Positions 9,600 to 20,706 of a stretch of 64,000 nt of DNA are shown here, in pieces. Source of the stretch: Bacillus sp. 03113 (GTDB taxonomy: Bacteria; Bacillota; Bacilli; Bacillales; Cytobacillaceae); contig NZ_VATK01000006.1 of the NCBI RefSeq assembly GCF_006546985.1, forward strand, positions 163,438 to 227,437. The letters are read 5' to 3'. Position numbers and translations under genes: made by a program. Position 1 is the first letter of the stretch. The number at the start of each line of letters is the position of its first letter. The notes under the pieces are model-generated. The model did no database searches and was not told where the DNA came from. It saw nothing but the letters and a program-made list of their open reading frames with translations.

Positions 9600-10718
9600 T
9601 TATATTCGTTTTTCAATTGGAATAAATTGTTGCTTTCTTGGCCCAATATATTCTGCACGAGGACGAATTAAGCGATTGTTTTCATATTGCTCTAAAATAT
9701 GAGCGATCCACCCCGAAACCCGACTGATTGCAAAAATAGGTGTAAATAGATCGTGATCGATATTTAAGCTGTGATAAACAGATGCAGAATAGAAATCAAC
9801 ATTCGGAGGAATTGATTTCTCTCTTGTCACAATAGCCTCAATTTTTGTTGACATCTCATACCATTTCAATTCACCAATATGCATGGTCAGCTTCTTTGAC
9901 ATTTCTTTCAAATGTTTCGTACGAGGATCACCATTTCGATATACACGGTGACCAAATCCCATAATCTTTTCTTTCTTATGGAGTTTCTCTTTAATATAAT
10001 GTTCAACATTTTCAAGGGATCCAATCTCTGAAAGCATATTCATCACTGCTTCATTGGCACCTCCATGTAAAGGACCCTTTAATGCACTTATAGCCGAGGT
10101 AATACCTGAATAAATATCTGATAGAGTCGCTACACATACACGAGCTGTAAAGGTCGAAGCATTCAACTCATGATCTGCATGCAAAACTAAGGCCTTATCA
10201 AATGCCTCAACTGCAATTGCTTCAGGCTCTTCTCCTGTAAGCATATAAAGAAAATTCGCTGCTATTCCAAGATCTTTTCTAGGAGCAATTGGTTCTAACC
10301 CTTTCCGTATCCTTGAAAAACTTGACACAACAGCCGGCAATTTTGCTTGTAAACGAATGGCCTTTCGATAATTAGCATCTTCCGTCATTAAATCTGCTTC
10401 ATCATCAAATAAGCCTAAGAGAGAAACGGCAGTACGAAGAGCAGCCATAGGATGAACATGGTTAATTGGAATCATCTTAAAATGTTCGATTAATTGTGGT
10501 GGCAGCTCTGTATTTTCAACCAATAAATTTTTGAATTGTTGCAGCTCAAACCGTGTTGGCAATTTTTGATGCCAAAGAAGGTAAATCACCTCTTCGAAGC
10601 TAACGTTTTTAGCTAAATCATCAATATCATATCCAACATATGTTAATGTATCATCAATGATAGAACTAATGGAGGAGTTCGTTGCCACTATCCCTTCGAG
10701 ACCGCGAGTAATTGTCAT
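9600..10718 (-). CDS. citZ: Citrate synthase
   Basis: Condenses acetyl-CoA and oxaloacetate to citrate, the entry step of the TCA cycle. It has 372 residues, equal to B. subtilis CitZ. The catalytic regions are visible: LHADHELNASTFTARV, GPLHGGANEAVMNM, the GFGHRVYRNGDPR histidine/arginine motif, and the NVDFYSASVYHSL aspartate. AAAGGAGAGATTATCT precedes the ATG. The gene heads the citZ-icd-mdh block; the regulatory region should lie in the 780 bases upstream. Confidence 0.96.
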   Translation of the reverse strand: MTITRGLEGIVATNSSISSIIDDTLTYVGYDIDDLAKNVSFEEVIYLLWHQKLPTRFELQQFKNLLVENTELPPQLIEHFKMIPINHVHPMAALRTAVSLLGLFDDEADLMTEDANYRKAIRLQAKLPAVVSSFSRIRKGLEPIAPRKDLGIAANFLYMLTGEEPEAIAVEAFDKALVLHADHELNASTFTARVCVATLSDIYSGITSAISALKGPLHGGANEAVMNMLSEIGSLENVEHYIKEKLHKKEKIMGFGHRVYRNGDPRTKHLKEMSKKLTMHIGELKWYEMSTKIEAIVTREKSIPPNVDFYSASVYHSLNIDHDLFTPIFAISRVSGWIAHILEQYENNRLIRPRAEYIGPRKQQFIPIEKRI

Positions 10719-11081
10719 AGATAATCTCTCCTTTACAAAATAAATTTCCCCTTACCCCTATATCACTTAAGTAATTTATTAAGGTTGTTAATATTAATAT
10801 TCAATTAAAAAAAGGAAAAGAATGACCTAAAACAAAGAGCCGCATACCTCAAAAACGATTCTGATTGATTAATACGATCCATATACACGGTATTATAAGG
10901 ATGCTAGGCACTTTTTATGTCACACTTCCTCCTGAGTGCAATTTTGCTAATAAAGGAGGTGACTATTATTCACATGATTTGATCACTTAAAGCTCCTACA
11001 AGTTGGGGATGCACTTCATCAACGAAAGCTATCAAAACTCAGCTTCTGTTGAGTCAGAACTATTAGCGTTTCTTTTTTTCC
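10719..11081. other. Intergenic region upstream of citZ
   Basis: This should carry the citZ promoter. I see several ribosome-binding-site-like strings (for example AAAGGAGGTGACTATTATTC near 10954) but each is followed by a stop within a few codons, so no gene is supported. It may hold remnants of a decayed gene. Confidence 0.3.
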
Positions 11082-11258
11082 AGGCTCAGTTAAACAATAA
11101 TGTCGTTTAAGGGAAGGGAATCTGCGAGACTCCTGCGGAAAAACGGGCTGGCAAGACCCCGCAGGGAGGTACGAGCGAGGAGGCTTGCCGGTTCGTCCGC
11201 GGAAAGGGAGTAGATTCCCTGACCTTTTAAAAATCAACAATGGAATTTAACAGAGCCT
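11082..11258. mobile_element. MITE-like element, type A, 177 bp
   Basis: The ends are AGGCTCAGTTAAA (left) and TTTAACAGAGCCT (right), which are inverted copies with one mismatch. The flanks are TTTTCC and TTTTCT, a near-perfect 6-bp duplication. The core is GC-rich and contains the Bacillaceae intergenic motif GCGAGACTCCTGCGG ... GTCCGCGGAAAGGGAG. A spurious 73-codon ORF crosses it. A truncated sister copy in opposite orientation is at 63832. No transposase is encoded, so movement would need one in trans. Confidence 0.75.
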
Positions 11259-11500
11259 TTTTCTAAAATAACAAAGGTAATAAAGTTCATAACTTAATAA
11301 CTATTCATTAAATTGTCAAAATAGAAAATGCTTACATTTTGTTACATGTTAAAAATGCTAATAGTTTAATAATTATATATGATCATAAATATTTTTACCA
11401 CCCTAGGATGCGCTTACAAAATAATTATAAACAATTAATTAAGAAATGTTAAATATTTTAGAATATTTTTTACAGTTTTAATATGTAATGAAAAATAACT

Positions 11501-11962
11501 TTACCTGACCCAATCAAAAATTCTCATTGCCATATATGCAATGCCAGCTCCAATTAATGGACCAACGGCTACTCCTTTAAATAAAGATACTGCTAAAATT
11601 GTGCCAAGAACTAATGCGGTTGTAATATGAGGATCTTTGGTTAAGAGTGTAATACCTCCTTTTGCAAGTAAAGCGACGAATATCCCAGAGATAAGTGCAA
11701 CCCAAGCATATGGAGATTTAAAGGAGCTAGTTAAATCTTTAAAACCAATTTCACCACTTGCGATTGGTGCAAGTACAGCAATGGTAATAATGGTGACTCC
11801 CCAATTAATTCCTTTCGCTTGTATATAAGAAAAAAGCTTTGACTCTCCACCCATCACTTTAATTATTAATAGTACGCACACAGCGAATAATAAAGATTGA
11901 TTTTTGGCGATAATACTAATCGCTAATAATAACAATAAAAAAATAATAGGCTGATTAAGCAA
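11501..11962 (-). CDS. ytwI: UPF0756 (DUF441) membrane protein YtwI
   Basis: Small integral membrane protein of unknown function, with four to five hydrophobic segments (starts NQPIIFLLLLLAISIIAKNQ; others near residues 55-70, 85-105 and 115-135). The start is placed at the TTG 11962-11960, because AAAGGAG sits 8 bases upstream and the resulting 153 residues match the B. subtilis protein (154); a GTG at 11980 would place the ribosome binding site inside the gene. The neighbours (citZ, ytvI) match B. subtilis order. The biochemical role is not known. Confidence 0.88.
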   Translation of the reverse strand: MLNQPIIFLLLLLAISIIAKNQSLLFAVCVLLIIKVMGGESKLFSYIQAKGINWGVTIITIAVLAPIASGEIGFKDLTSSFKSPYAWVALISGIFVALLAKGGITLLTKDPHITTALVLGTILAVSLFKGVAVGPLIGAGIAYMAMRIFDWVR

Positions 11963-12154
11963 CAAAAGGACTCCTTTCACAAAGCATTTAAATATGCTTC
12001 TTTATCTAAAAAAGTGAATTATTTTGGATTAAATGCTAAACTATTTTTATCTAATATAGGATATTTCCTTTAAAAAGGTTTATTCCCAGTTATATCCAAA
12101 ATCATGCACTGTTTCATCCCATCATTATATCTATTAAGAAAAGGAGGTTCATTC

Positions 12155-13270
12155 TTGAATCCAGTATACATATATCGATCTTTACGATTTCTATTTGTCA
12201 TTGGTATTGTAGTATTATTTTTCGTTAGCTTTTATTATTTATCCAAAATTACATACCCATTTATTATTGGTCTTGCAATTGCTTTTATTATTAATCCTCT
12301 TGTCAATTTCTTAGAAAAAAAGGGGAGAATGAATCGCGTCCTAGCTGTATTTATCGCTTTAGTGATCATGTTCGCCATTTTTGCTGGCTTAATAACTTTA
12401 CTAATTGCTGAAATTGTTTCTGGTGCAAATTATATCGCAAGTGTCGTACCAAACCACTTAGATACGTTAATTAGCTATATTGAACAATTTTTCGCTTCAC
12501 AAATAATACCATTATACAATCAGCTAGCGAGCTTATTTAAAAGCCTTGAATCAGGTCAGCAGGATACGATTTTGAATAATATTCAAAATGTTGGCAGCAG
12601 GATTGGGACAACCGTTGGAACATTTATTAAAAACTTTTTCGGAAATATTCCTAATATTATTGCATGGATTCCTAATGCAGCTACTGTATTAATCTTTTCG
12701 CTACTGGCTACATTTTTCATTAGTAAAGATTGGTATAAGCTATCCAGCTTAGCAGGACGAATTCTACCTAAACGGTTAAAATCAAGCAGTAAAACAGTTC
12801 TGGCCGACCTTAAAAAAGCATTCTTTGGATTTATTCGTGCGCAGGCTACTTTAATTTCCATCACTACAGTAATCATTCTCATAGGCTTACTTATTTTAAG
12901 AGTCGATTATGCCATTACAATCGCGTTAATCACAGGAATTGTAGATATTATCCCTTATCTTGGTACTGGGTTAATTTTTGTACCATGGATCATTTACGAA
13001 GCTATAGCAGGAGAAATGGGTCTTGCAATTGGTTTAGGTATTTTATATATCATTGTCTTAGTTCAACGACAAATTATGGAACCTAAAATTTTGTCTTCGA
13101 GTATTGGTTTAGATCCACTAGCTACATTGATTGCTCTTTTTGTTGGATTTAAATTAATCGGATTTTTAGGTTTGATAGTAGGTCCTGTAACACTCGTAAT
13201 CCTTTCAACTTTGAATCGTGCGAACGTATTTCGTGATGTTTGGGCATTTATCATCGGAAAGGACGCATAA
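12155..13270 (+). CDS. ytvI: AI-2E-type permease family membrane protein YtvI
   Basis: Multi-pass membrane protein of the AI-2E/PerM transporter family. The TTG at 12155 is chosen, with AAAGGAGG 7 bases before it, giving 371 residues. About seven to eight membrane segments are visible: two near residues 9-45, one at 55-80, one near 165-185, and several after 225. The family signature-like stretch DIIPYLGTGLIF lies in the C-terminal half. In B. subtilis ytvI is a sporulation-associated gene of unsettled function. It is one of the few plus-strand genes here and is followed by its own terminator. Confidence 0.88.
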   Translation: MNPVYIYRSLRFLFVIGIVVLFFVSFYYLSKITYPFIIGLAIAFIINPLVNFLEKKGRMNRVLAVFIALVIMFAIFAGLITLLIAEIVSGANYIASVVPNHLDTLISYIEQFFASQIIPLYNQLASLFKSLESGQQDTILNNIQNVGSRIGTTVGTFIKNFFGNIPNIIAWIPNAATVLIFSLLATFFISKDWYKLSSLAGRILPKRLKSSSKTVLADLKKAFFGFIRAQATLISITTVIILIGLLILRVDYAITIALITGIVDIIPYLGTGLIFVPWIIYEAIAGEMGLAIGLGILYIIVLVQRQIMEPKILSSSIGLDPLATLIALFVGFKLIGFLGLIVGPVTLVILSTLNRANVFRDVWAFIIGKDA

Positions 13271-13297
13271 AGCAAAGTATTTAATGTTGAAATAAAA

Positions 13298-13330
13298 GTC
13301 AGCCTTTATTGAAGGCTGACTAATTTTTTA
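13298..13330 (+). terminator. Terminator after ytvI
   Basis: Stem GTCAGCCTT / AAGGCTGAC with a short loop, followed by TAATTTTTTAT, 28 bases after the ytvI stop. Confidence 0.85.
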
Positions 13331-13586
13331 TCCCGCATTAACGGACAGTAAACTCCCAAGGTTATGAGTGTAAACGAGAAATCCTAGGTGGAGGATAACT
13401 GTCCGTAAAAGCCCGGATTGGTGAAATAAGACTTTTCTTTGGGCTTCAGCCCTTAGAAAAGTCAATCAGGCTCTGCGTGACTAACAACCAGTGGGGGATG
13501 AAGCAGACAAAAGCGCGACGACTAGTCGTATTGTCTGCCCTAGTACTTCCTGTACGTAGGAAAGTCCCCACTGATTGAAGTTTCAC
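13329..13586. repeat. Composite stem-rich intergenic repeat, type B, copy 1
   Basis: About 258 bp between convergent ytvI and fxsA. Read on the minus strand it starts right after the fxsA stop with AGTGAAACTTCAATCAGTGG. On the plus strand it opens with TATCCCGCATTAACGGACAG. Internal stems are ACGGACAGT (13341) with ACTGTCCGT (13398), and CAGTGGGGA (13489) with TCCCCACTG (13566). Much of it aligns with the copy at 43037, including TTATGAG, ATCCTAGGT and TTCCTGTACGT. No ORF with a start signal is present. Confidence 0.75.
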
Positions 13587-13587
13587 T

Positions 13588-13974
13588 TTATCTAATAACG
13601 CGAAACGTTCTATTTTCCATTTGTTTTTTTAATTTGTTAATCAAAATTAATTTAATAAACTTTCGTGTAAAAGGTATAAATAGAAGAATCCCTATCGCAT
13701 CTGTAATAAAGCCTGGCAAAAGCAATAAAACTCCACCTACCAATATACATATCCCATCTATCAAGGCATCACCAGGCATATATCCATTTTGCAGCTGTTC
13801 TCTTGCTTTTTGAATAGTTTCTAATCCTTGTTTTTTCGCTAAATAGGTACCAAGGATTCCTGTAAAAATAATGAACAAAATTGTCGGAAAGATGCCTATC
13901 GATTTTCCTGCTATAAATAAAACGCCTATATCTACAGCTGGTACAAATATTAATAATAATAAAAGATAACGCAT
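13588..13974 (-). CDS. fxsA: FxsA-family membrane protein
   Basis: A 128-residue protein of the FxsA family, named for the E. coli suppressor of F exclusion of phage T7. It has three to four hydrophobic segments (about residues 2-20, 25-45 and 75-100), the family stretch GTYLAKKQGLETIQKAREQL between them, and a basic C-terminal tail. The start is supported by GGAGGAAAAGTGAAAC before the ATG. It lies next to pykA as in B. subtilis. Its physiological role in Bacillus is not known. Confidence 0.88.
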   Translation of the reverse strand: MRYLLLLLIFVPAVDIGVLFIAGKSIGIFPTILFIIFTGILGTYLAKKQGLETIQKAREQLQNGYMPGDALIDGICILVGGVLLLLPGFITDAIGILLFIPFTRKFIKLILINKLKKQMENRTFRVIR

Positions 13975-14111
13975 GTTTCACTTTTCCTCCATCTCACCAA
14001 GCTATTTATTCTTATAGTATAGGAGTAATTTCTTCAATATACAAATTAATAAAAGTGAAGCAGCCTTCAAATTACCCACACAGCCAACTATTTTAGAGTT
14101 TCTTAAAATCA

Positions 14112-14168
14112 AAGAAAAGGGGCTTCCATAAGTCGAAAAATCGACTTATGACAGCCCCTTCTTTTTTA
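14112..14168 (-). terminator. Terminator after pykA
   Basis: A long hairpin, AAGGGGCT...ATAAGTCGA / TCGACTTAT...AGCCCCTT, with runs of T or A on both sides, just after the pykA stop. Confidence 0.85.
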
Positions 14169-14176
14169 GACATAAA

Positions 14177-15937
14177 TTATAGTACTGATGCAACTCCGCT
14201 ATAAATAACTCCTCTTTGTGCATCTACTGTAATTTCTTCACCGTTTTTCAGTGCAGAAGTAGCATTTTCTACGCCAACAATTACAGGAATTCCTAAGCTT
14301 AATCCCACTACTGCTGCATGGCTAGTTAAACCGCCTTCTTCTGTGATTAGTGCACTGCATTTTTCAATCGCAGGTACCATCTCAGCATCGCTGCTAGTTG
14401 TAACTAGAATAGAACCTTCTGTAACGTTTGCAAGTGCTTCAGCCGCTGTTTTTGCTACTACAACTTTACCATTTGCAGATTTGCGGCCAATTCCTTGACC
14501 TTTAGCGATGATATCGCCAACAACTTGAACTTTCATCATATTAGTTGTACCAGATTCTCCTAAAGGTACACCTGCAGTGATCACTACTAAGTCGCCGTTT
14601 GCAACACTTCCGCTATTCACAGTTTCTTGAACTGCTGCACCTAGCATATCGTCTGTGCTTTCAGTTTTATGGCTAAGTAACGGATTTACACCCCACACTA
14701 ATGCCAATCTTCTTAATACGCGATCATCGTATGTTACAGCTACAATAGGAGCTTTTGGACGATATTTTGAAATCATACGAGCAGTATGTCCGCTACCAGT
14801 TGGAGCAATAATTGCTTTTACGTCTAAGTTAAGAGCTGTATGAGCAACAGATTGTCCAATTGCATCCGTAATATTTTGTTCTGAATCCTTACTTCTAATA
14901 GAAAGGATTTCTTTATGGTCTAAAGCAGTTTCAGCACGTGATGCGATATTATGCATTGTTTGAACTGCTTCAAGAGGGTAAGATCCTGCAGCTGTTTCAC
15001 CAGAAAGCATAATTGCGTCTGTTCCATCAAAAATCGCGTTTGCAACATCACTTGCTTCTGCTCTAGTAGGACGTGGGTTTCTTTGCATCGAGTCAAGCAT
15101 TTGAGTAGCTGTAATAACAGGTTTACCTAAGATATTACATTTTTTGATTAGTTGTTTTTGCACTAATGGAACTTCTTCTGCAGGAATTTCAACTCCTAAA
15201 TCTCCACGTGCAACCATTAAACCGTCAGAAACTTCAAGAATTTCATCGATATTGTCGACACCTTCTTGGTTTTCAATCTTTGGAATGATTTGGATATGAG
15301 TTGCATTGTTTTCTTCAAGCAATTGCTTAATTTCAAGTACATCAGATGCTCTACGAACAAAAGATGCAGCAATAAAGTCAATTCCTTGTCCGATTCCAAA
15401 ACGAATATCGTTTGCATCCTTTTCAGTAATTCCAGGTAGTTTTACTGAAACGCCAGGAACGTTAACACCTTTTTTATTTTTTAATGTTCCACTATTTAAA
15501 ACAGTTGTATAAATCTCTTTTGCAGCTTTATCAATTTTTGTAACTTCAAGACCAATTAATCCATCATCAAGAAGAATTTTAGAACCAACTTCAACATCTT
15601 CAATTAGACCTTCATATGTAATGGAGAATTTTTGAGGTGTCCCTAATACTTCTTCCATCGCAACAATTACTTCACTGCCAGTCGTTAATTCAATCGCACC
15701 ATTTTCCATATTGTTTGTACGGATTTCTGGACCTTTAGTATCCAATAAAAGACCAATATTCGTACCAGTTTTTTCAGCTGCTTCACGGATGTTTTTAATA
15801 CGAGCTCCATGCTCTTCATAGTCACCATGAGAGAAATTTAAGCGGGTAACATTCATACCAGCTTCCATTAATTGAGTTAATTTTTCTACACTTTCACTTG
15901 CAGGACCAATCGTACAAACGATTTTCGTTTTACGCAT
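14177..15937 (-). CDS. pykA: Pyruvate kinase with C-terminal PEP-utiliser domain
   Basis: Final step of glycolysis, PEP plus ADP to pyruvate plus ATP. The first 475 or so residues are the classical enzyme: [41 protein letters not shown] and the active-site [12 protein letters not shown]. Residues from about 480 to 586 form the extra domain found in Bacillus and Geobacillus pyruvate kinases, with [18 protein letters not shown], which resembles the phospho-histidine domain of PEP synthase. The length matches B. subtilis (585). It follows pfkA with a 33-base gap, so they are probably co-transcribed. Confidence 0.96.
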   Translation of the reverse strand: MRKTKIVCTIGPASESVEKLTQLMEAGMNVTRLNFSHGDYEEHGARIKNIREAAEKTGTNIGLLLDTKGPEIRTNNMENGAIELTTGSEVIVAMEEVLGTPQKFSITYEGLIEDVEVGSKILLDDGLIGLEVTKIDKAAKEIYTTVLNSGTLKNKKGVNVPGVSVKLPGITEKDANDIRFGIGQGIDFIAASFVRRASDVLEIKQLLEENNATHIQIIPKIENQEGVDNIDEILEVSDGLMVARGDLGVEIPAEEVPLVQKQLIKKCNILGKPVITATQMLDSMQRNPRPTRAEASDVANAIFDGTDAIMLSGETAAGSYPLEAVQTMHNIASRAETALDHKEILSIRSKDSEQNITDAIGQSVAHTALNLDVKAIIAPTGSGHTARMISKYRPKAPIVAVTYDDRVLRRLALVWGVNPLLSHKTESTDDMLGAAVQETVNSGSVANGDLVVITAGVPLGESGTTNMMKVQVVGDIIAKGQGIGRKSANGKVVVAKTAAEALANVTEGSILVTTSSDAEMVPAIEKCSALITEEGGLTSHAAVVGLSLGIPVIVGVENATSALKNGEEITVDAQRGVIYSGVASVL

Positions 15938-15970
15938 AATTAATAACCTCCTAGTTTATGTAAAGCTTTC

Positions 15971-17056
<1,086 letters not shown>

Positions 17057-17065
17057 TTATTAAAT

Positions 17066-17105
17066 AAAAAAAAAAGACGGAATTATCGGTTAAATGCAAC
17101 CGTTT
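17066..17105 (-). terminator. Possible terminator between accA and pfkA
   Basis: On the minus strand a short hairpin (CGGTT / AACCG with a 6-base loop) is followed by ATAATTCCGTC and a run of ten T. The stem is weak, so it may act only partly, allowing some accDA read-through into pfkA. Confidence 0.35.
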
Positions 17106-17222
17106 AACTTATTGAAGAGTAGTTACTTTGCACACATTTCAAGGGATTTTTTCACAAAATTTTCATTTGACTTTTGGAGTTTCTTTCGAATAATCGTCAT
17201 TACTTTAAACAAATTACTATAT

Positions 17223-18191
17223 CTATTCACTAGATTGTTGAAAGTTATATTCTCCAATTGCCTTAAATTTATCATAGCGATGCTCGATTAATTGATCATT
17301 CGATAGCTTTTTCAATTCAACTAAAGAATTCTTGAGAATTTTTTCAATTTCATCTGCTTGATCTTTCACACTCTTATGTGCTCCGCCTTTTATTTCTGGG
17401 ATAATTTCATCAATAATCCCTAATTCTTTTAAATCTAATGCAGTTATTTTCATGCTTTCAGCTGCCTGTTTTGCCAAAGAAGCATCCTTCCATAAAATAG
17501 CTGCAGCACCTTCAGGTGAAATAACAGAATAGGTTGAATTCTCTAGCATATGAATATGATTACCTACTCCTAGTGCCAGAGCTCCTCCGCTTCCACCTTC
17601 GCCAATCACGATGCAAATGATTGGAACCTTAAAGGTAGCCATTTCAAATAAGTTTCTTGCTATTGCTTCGCTTTGACCTCGTTCTTCTGCTGCTTTCCCT
17701 GGATATGCACCCTTTGTATCAATAAAGCATATAATTGGTCTTTGAAATTTATCTGCCTGCTTCATTAAGCGCAATGCTTTTCTGTAGCCTTCTGGATGTG
17801 GCATTCCAAAATTCCTACGAATATTTTCTTTTGTATCCTTACCTCTTTGATGACCAATAATCGTTACGGGAAGTCCATGAAACTTTGCAATACCACCGAC
17901 AATGGCTTCATCCTCTCCGAAGGTACGATCACCTTTACACTCAAAGAAATCTGTAAATAAAAAGGAAACATAGTCTAAAAAGGTTGGTCTAAGCGGATGC
18001 CTTGCGATTTGTACTCTTTCCCACGGCTTTAAATTGCTGTAAATATCACCTTCAAGTTTTATCAAGCGTGCCTCTAGTTTTTCAATTTCTGGTGTTAAAT
18101 CAACCTCAGCAGTTTTTGTAAACTCTTTTAATTCAGCAATTTTATCTTTTAAGTCAGTGATCGGTTTTTCAAATTCTAATTCCCCTACCAA
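17223..18191 (-). CDS. accA: Acetyl-CoA carboxylase, carboxyltransferase subunit alpha
   Basis: Together with AccD it transfers the carboxyl group from biotin to acetyl-CoA to make malonyl-CoA for fatty-acid synthesis. The 322-residue protein has the N-terminal helical region ([20 protein letters not shown]) and the crotonase-like core with [14 protein letters not shown]. The start is TTG at 18191-18189; it overlaps the accD stop (TTGGTAG) and has AGGAGGGG 7 bases upstream, so the subunits are made in step. Confidence 0.95.
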   Translation of the reverse strand: MVGELEFEKPITDLKDKIAELKEFTKTAEVDLTPEIEKLEARLIKLEGDIYSNLKPWERVQIARHPLRPTFLDYVSFLFTDFFECKGDRTFGEDEAIVGGIAKFHGLPVTIIGHQRGKDTKENIRRNFGMPHPEGYRKALRLMKQADKFQRPIICFIDTKGAYPGKAAEERGQSEAIARNLFEMATFKVPIICIVIGEGGSGGALALGVGNHIHMLENSTYSVISPEGAAAILWKDASLAKQAAESMKITALDLKELGIIDEIIPEIKGGAHKSVKDQADEIEKILKNSLVELKKLSNDQLIEHRYDKFKAIGEYNFQQSSE

Positions 18192-19054
18192 TCAAGATCC
18201 CCTCCTGGTTGATGTAAGTCAAGAATATTAGAAATGGATTCCTTCAACTCTAAACGAGGAATAACAGCATCTAATTGTCCATGCTTTAAAAGAAACTCGG
18301 CAGTTTGGAAGTCTTCAGGCAATTCTTCTCTTATCGTTTGTTCGATAATTCTTCTTCCTGCAAAGCCTATTAATGCTTTTGGCTCAGCCAAATTGTAGTC
18401 ACCTAAAGAAGCAAAACTAGCGGACACTCCTCCAGTAGTAGGGTGCGTCATTATGGAAATAATTAACCCTCCATGGTCACTAAATCTTTTTAATGCTACG
18501 CTTGTTTTTGCCATTTGCATTAAACTTAATACACCTTCTTGCATCCTGGCTCCACCTGAAGCGGTGAAAATGACAAAAGGAATAGACAGTTCGTCTGCTT
18601 TTTCAATCGCTCTCGTAATTTTTTCTCCTACTACAGATCCCATACTTCCCATTCTGAAAGTTGAATCCATGACCGCAATCGCAATATTAAAACCATTCAC
18701 TTTTCCTATTCCAGTGACAACTGCTTCATTCATTTTCGTCTTTTTTCGATCTTGTTCAATTTTTTCGATATATCCAGTAAAACCCAAAGGGTTTGCTGTC
18801 ATCATTTCATGATCTATTTCTTGAAATGATTGTTCATCTAAAAAGCTAGTCAAACGTTCCTTTGAATTCATTGGGAAATGATATTGACAATGGAAGCAAA
18901 CCTTCAAATTTTTTGAAAGCTCTTTCGTATACATAATTTTTTTACAGCTTGGACATTTTATCATAATTCCTTCTGGAACATCCTGCTTTGATACTTCAGA
19001 AGGAATCGTTGCATATTTCTTTTTTTTGGGCTTTGAAAATAGCTCCTTTATCAA
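18185..19054 (-). CDS. accD: Acetyl-CoA carboxylase, carboxyltransferase subunit beta
   Basis: Partner of AccA. The start is set at TTG 19054-19052, with AAGGGGGG 8 bases before it, giving a 289-residue protein beginning (M)[19 protein letters not shown]; an ATG at 19093 has no site and would add 13 residues absent in homologues. The zinc ribbon has two CxxC pairs (CPSCKKI and CFHCQYHFP, about residues 34-56). The carboxyltransferase core shows [20 protein letters not shown] and [17 protein letters not shown]. Confidence 0.94.
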   Translation of the reverse strand: MIKELFSKPKKKKYATIPSEVSKQDVPEGIMIKCPSCKKIMYTKELSKNLKVCFHCQYHFPMNSKERLTSFLDEQSFQEIDHEMMTANPLGFTGYIEKIEQDRKKTKMNEAVVTGIGKVNGFNIAIAVMDSTFRMGSMGSVVGEKITRAIEKADELSIPFVIFTASGGARMQEGVLSLMQMAKTSVALKRFSDHGGLIISIMTHPTTGGVSASFASLGDYNLAEPKALIGFAGRRIIEQTIREELPEDFQTAEFLLKHGQLDAVIPRLELKESISNILDLHQPGGDLDW

Positions 19055-19236
19055 GAAAAAATCCCCCCTTATGTTCAACTTAAAAACTGGCATGATGAAA
19101 CTTGGTAATGACCATTACTGTTTAAACCATCATATTTATTTATTGCCATATTTTTAACATAAAATAAATGTCTACAAACCAAACAATATTTTGAAAAAAG
19201 AAGAATCAAATTTAGGAATTCTTATTTCTTTTTTCA

Positions 19237-20475
19237 CTACTCCGTTTTTCCAATAGCTGAAAGCGTGTATGTTTGTTCTTTAATTTCATTTGGATCCCTG
19301 TTAAACCTAGCAACTCCTGTTTCCATAGCAGCTTTAGCTACAGCTGCTGCTACTTCTGGAGCGACCCTAGGATCAAAAGGACCTGGGATAACAAAATCTT
19401 CATTCAGCTCATTTTCGTTAATCAATCCAGCAATAGCCTCTACTGCTGCCATCTTCATTTCTTCATTAATATGAGTTGCGCGTACATCAAGAGCCCCTCT
19501 AAAAATCCCTGGGAAAGCAAGAACGTTATTGACTTGGTTAGGAAAATCTGATCTTCCTGTTCCAACTACTTTTGCACCAGCAGCTTTTGCTTCTTCTGGC
19601 ATAATTTCAGGAATTGGATTAGCCATTGCAAAAATAATTGCATCCTTATTCATTGATTGAATCATTTCAGTCGTTAATGCACCTGCTGCAGATACCCCAA
19701 TAAACACATCCGCACCTTTGATTACATCTTCGAGAGTTCCTTTTAAGTTCTCTCTATTCGTAAATTTAGCAACTTCATTTTTGATATAATTCATTCCCAC
19801 TGGGCGGTTTTCATAGATTGCCCCTTTTGTATCGCACATAATTAAATCTCGTACCCCATAGCTATACAATAATTTAATAATGGCAATTCCTGCTGCACCT
19901 GCACCATTTGCTACTACTTTTATATCGGTTATTTTTTTGTTAACTAGCTTAAGTGCATTGACTAATCCAGCTACTGTAACTATTGCTGTTCCGTGTTGAT
20001 CATCATGAAACACTGGTATATTTGTTTCTTTTTTTAATCGCTCTTCGATCTCAAAACAATTTGGAGCAGCGATATCCTCAAGATTAACTCCGCCAAATGT
20101 TGGCTCAAGTAATTTAACTGTTTCAATAATCTTTTCCACATCAGTTGTTTTTAAACAAATTGGAAATGCATCGACACCTGCAAAGCTTTTAAAAAGAACA
20201 GACTTTCCTTCCATAACTGGCAGAGCAGCCTCCGGTCCTATATTCCCCAAACCAAGAACAGCAGTTCCATCTGAAACGACAGCCACTGTATTTCCCTTCA
20301 TTGTATATTCATAAACTGTCTCAGGTTTGTCATATATTTCTTTACAAGGTTCTGCAACACCTGGTGAGTAGGCTAGGCTTAAATCTTTTTGATTTTTCAC
20401 TTCAACTTTAGACTTTGATTCTAATTTCCCATGATGAACACGGTGCATATGTAGTGCTTCCTCACGCAATGACAA
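19237..20475 (-). CDS. ytsJ: NADP-dependent malic enzyme (YtsJ type)
   Basis: Converts malate to pyruvate with reduction of NAD(P); the B. subtilis orthologue YtsJ is the NADP-linked enzyme needed for growth on malate. The 412-residue protein has the malic N-terminal domain (LAYSPGVAEPCKEIYD, GLGNIGPEAALPVMEGK, HDDQHGTAIVTVAGL) and the NAD-binding domain (VVANGAGAAGIAIIKLL). It is the short bacterial form without the phosphotransacetylase-like C-terminus. The start is TTG 20475, with AAGGAG 9 bases upstream. It lies between dnaE and accD as in B. subtilis. Confidence 0.94.
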   Translation of the reverse strand: MSLREEALHMHRVHHGKLESKSKVEVKNQKDLSLAYSPGVAEPCKEIYDKPETVYEYTMKGNTVAVVSDGTAVLGLGNIGPEAALPVMEGKSVLFKSFAGVDAFPICLKTTDVEKIIETVKLLEPTFGGVNLEDIAAPNCFEIEERLKKETNIPVFHDDQHGTAIVTVAGLVNALKLVNKKITDIKVVANGAGAAGIAIIKLLYSYGVRDLIMCDTKGAIYENRPVGMNYIKNEVAKFTNRENLKGTLEDVIKGADVFIGVSAAGALTTEMIQSMNKDAIIFAMANPIPEIMPEEAKAAGAKVVGTGRSDFPNQVNNVLAFPGIFRGALDVRATHINEEMKMAAVEAIAGLINENELNEDFVIPGPFDPRVAPEVAAAVAKAAMETGVARFNRDPNEIKEQTYTLSAIGKTE

Positions 20476-20706
20476 TCGGTTTCACTCCTTATAATATATA
20501 CGTATACAAGTTAATAAAAGAAAGCTTATTCAATAGGCAAAATTCTCTGTATTTAGCTATATCTGTCTGAGCACAACGGTTCTTATGTAACTTCATAGCT
20601 TCACACTTATTTCTATATTACACTGCTCAAGACACAGCTTTATTTGATCGTCAGACCAGAAAGACTCTTAAACAATATACCATAACACTGAAGCTTGTAA
20701 AGATGC

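Noticed and set aside
10954..10990. Small ORF after AAAGGAGGTGACTATTATTC
   Set aside because: A perfect ribosome binding site is present, but the reading frames from nearby GTG or ATG codons stop within eight codons.
11019..11240. 73-residue minus-strand ORF rich in Arg, Pro and Ser
   Set aside because: It crosses the type A MITE-like repeat, has no ribosome binding site, and its sequence is only a translation of the GC-rich repeat.
12583..12882. 99-residue minus-strand ORF inside ytvI
   Set aside because: It is a shadow of the membrane-protein coding frame, without a ribosome binding site or a plausible protein composition.
13329..13586. CRISPR-like or tandem repeat array in the composite repeats
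   Set aside because: There are no regularly spaced direct repeats or spacers; the structure is of inverted stems and dispersed copies.
18453..18812. 119-residue plus-strand ORF inside accD
   Set aside because: Antisense shadow of a well-conserved gene; no start signal.
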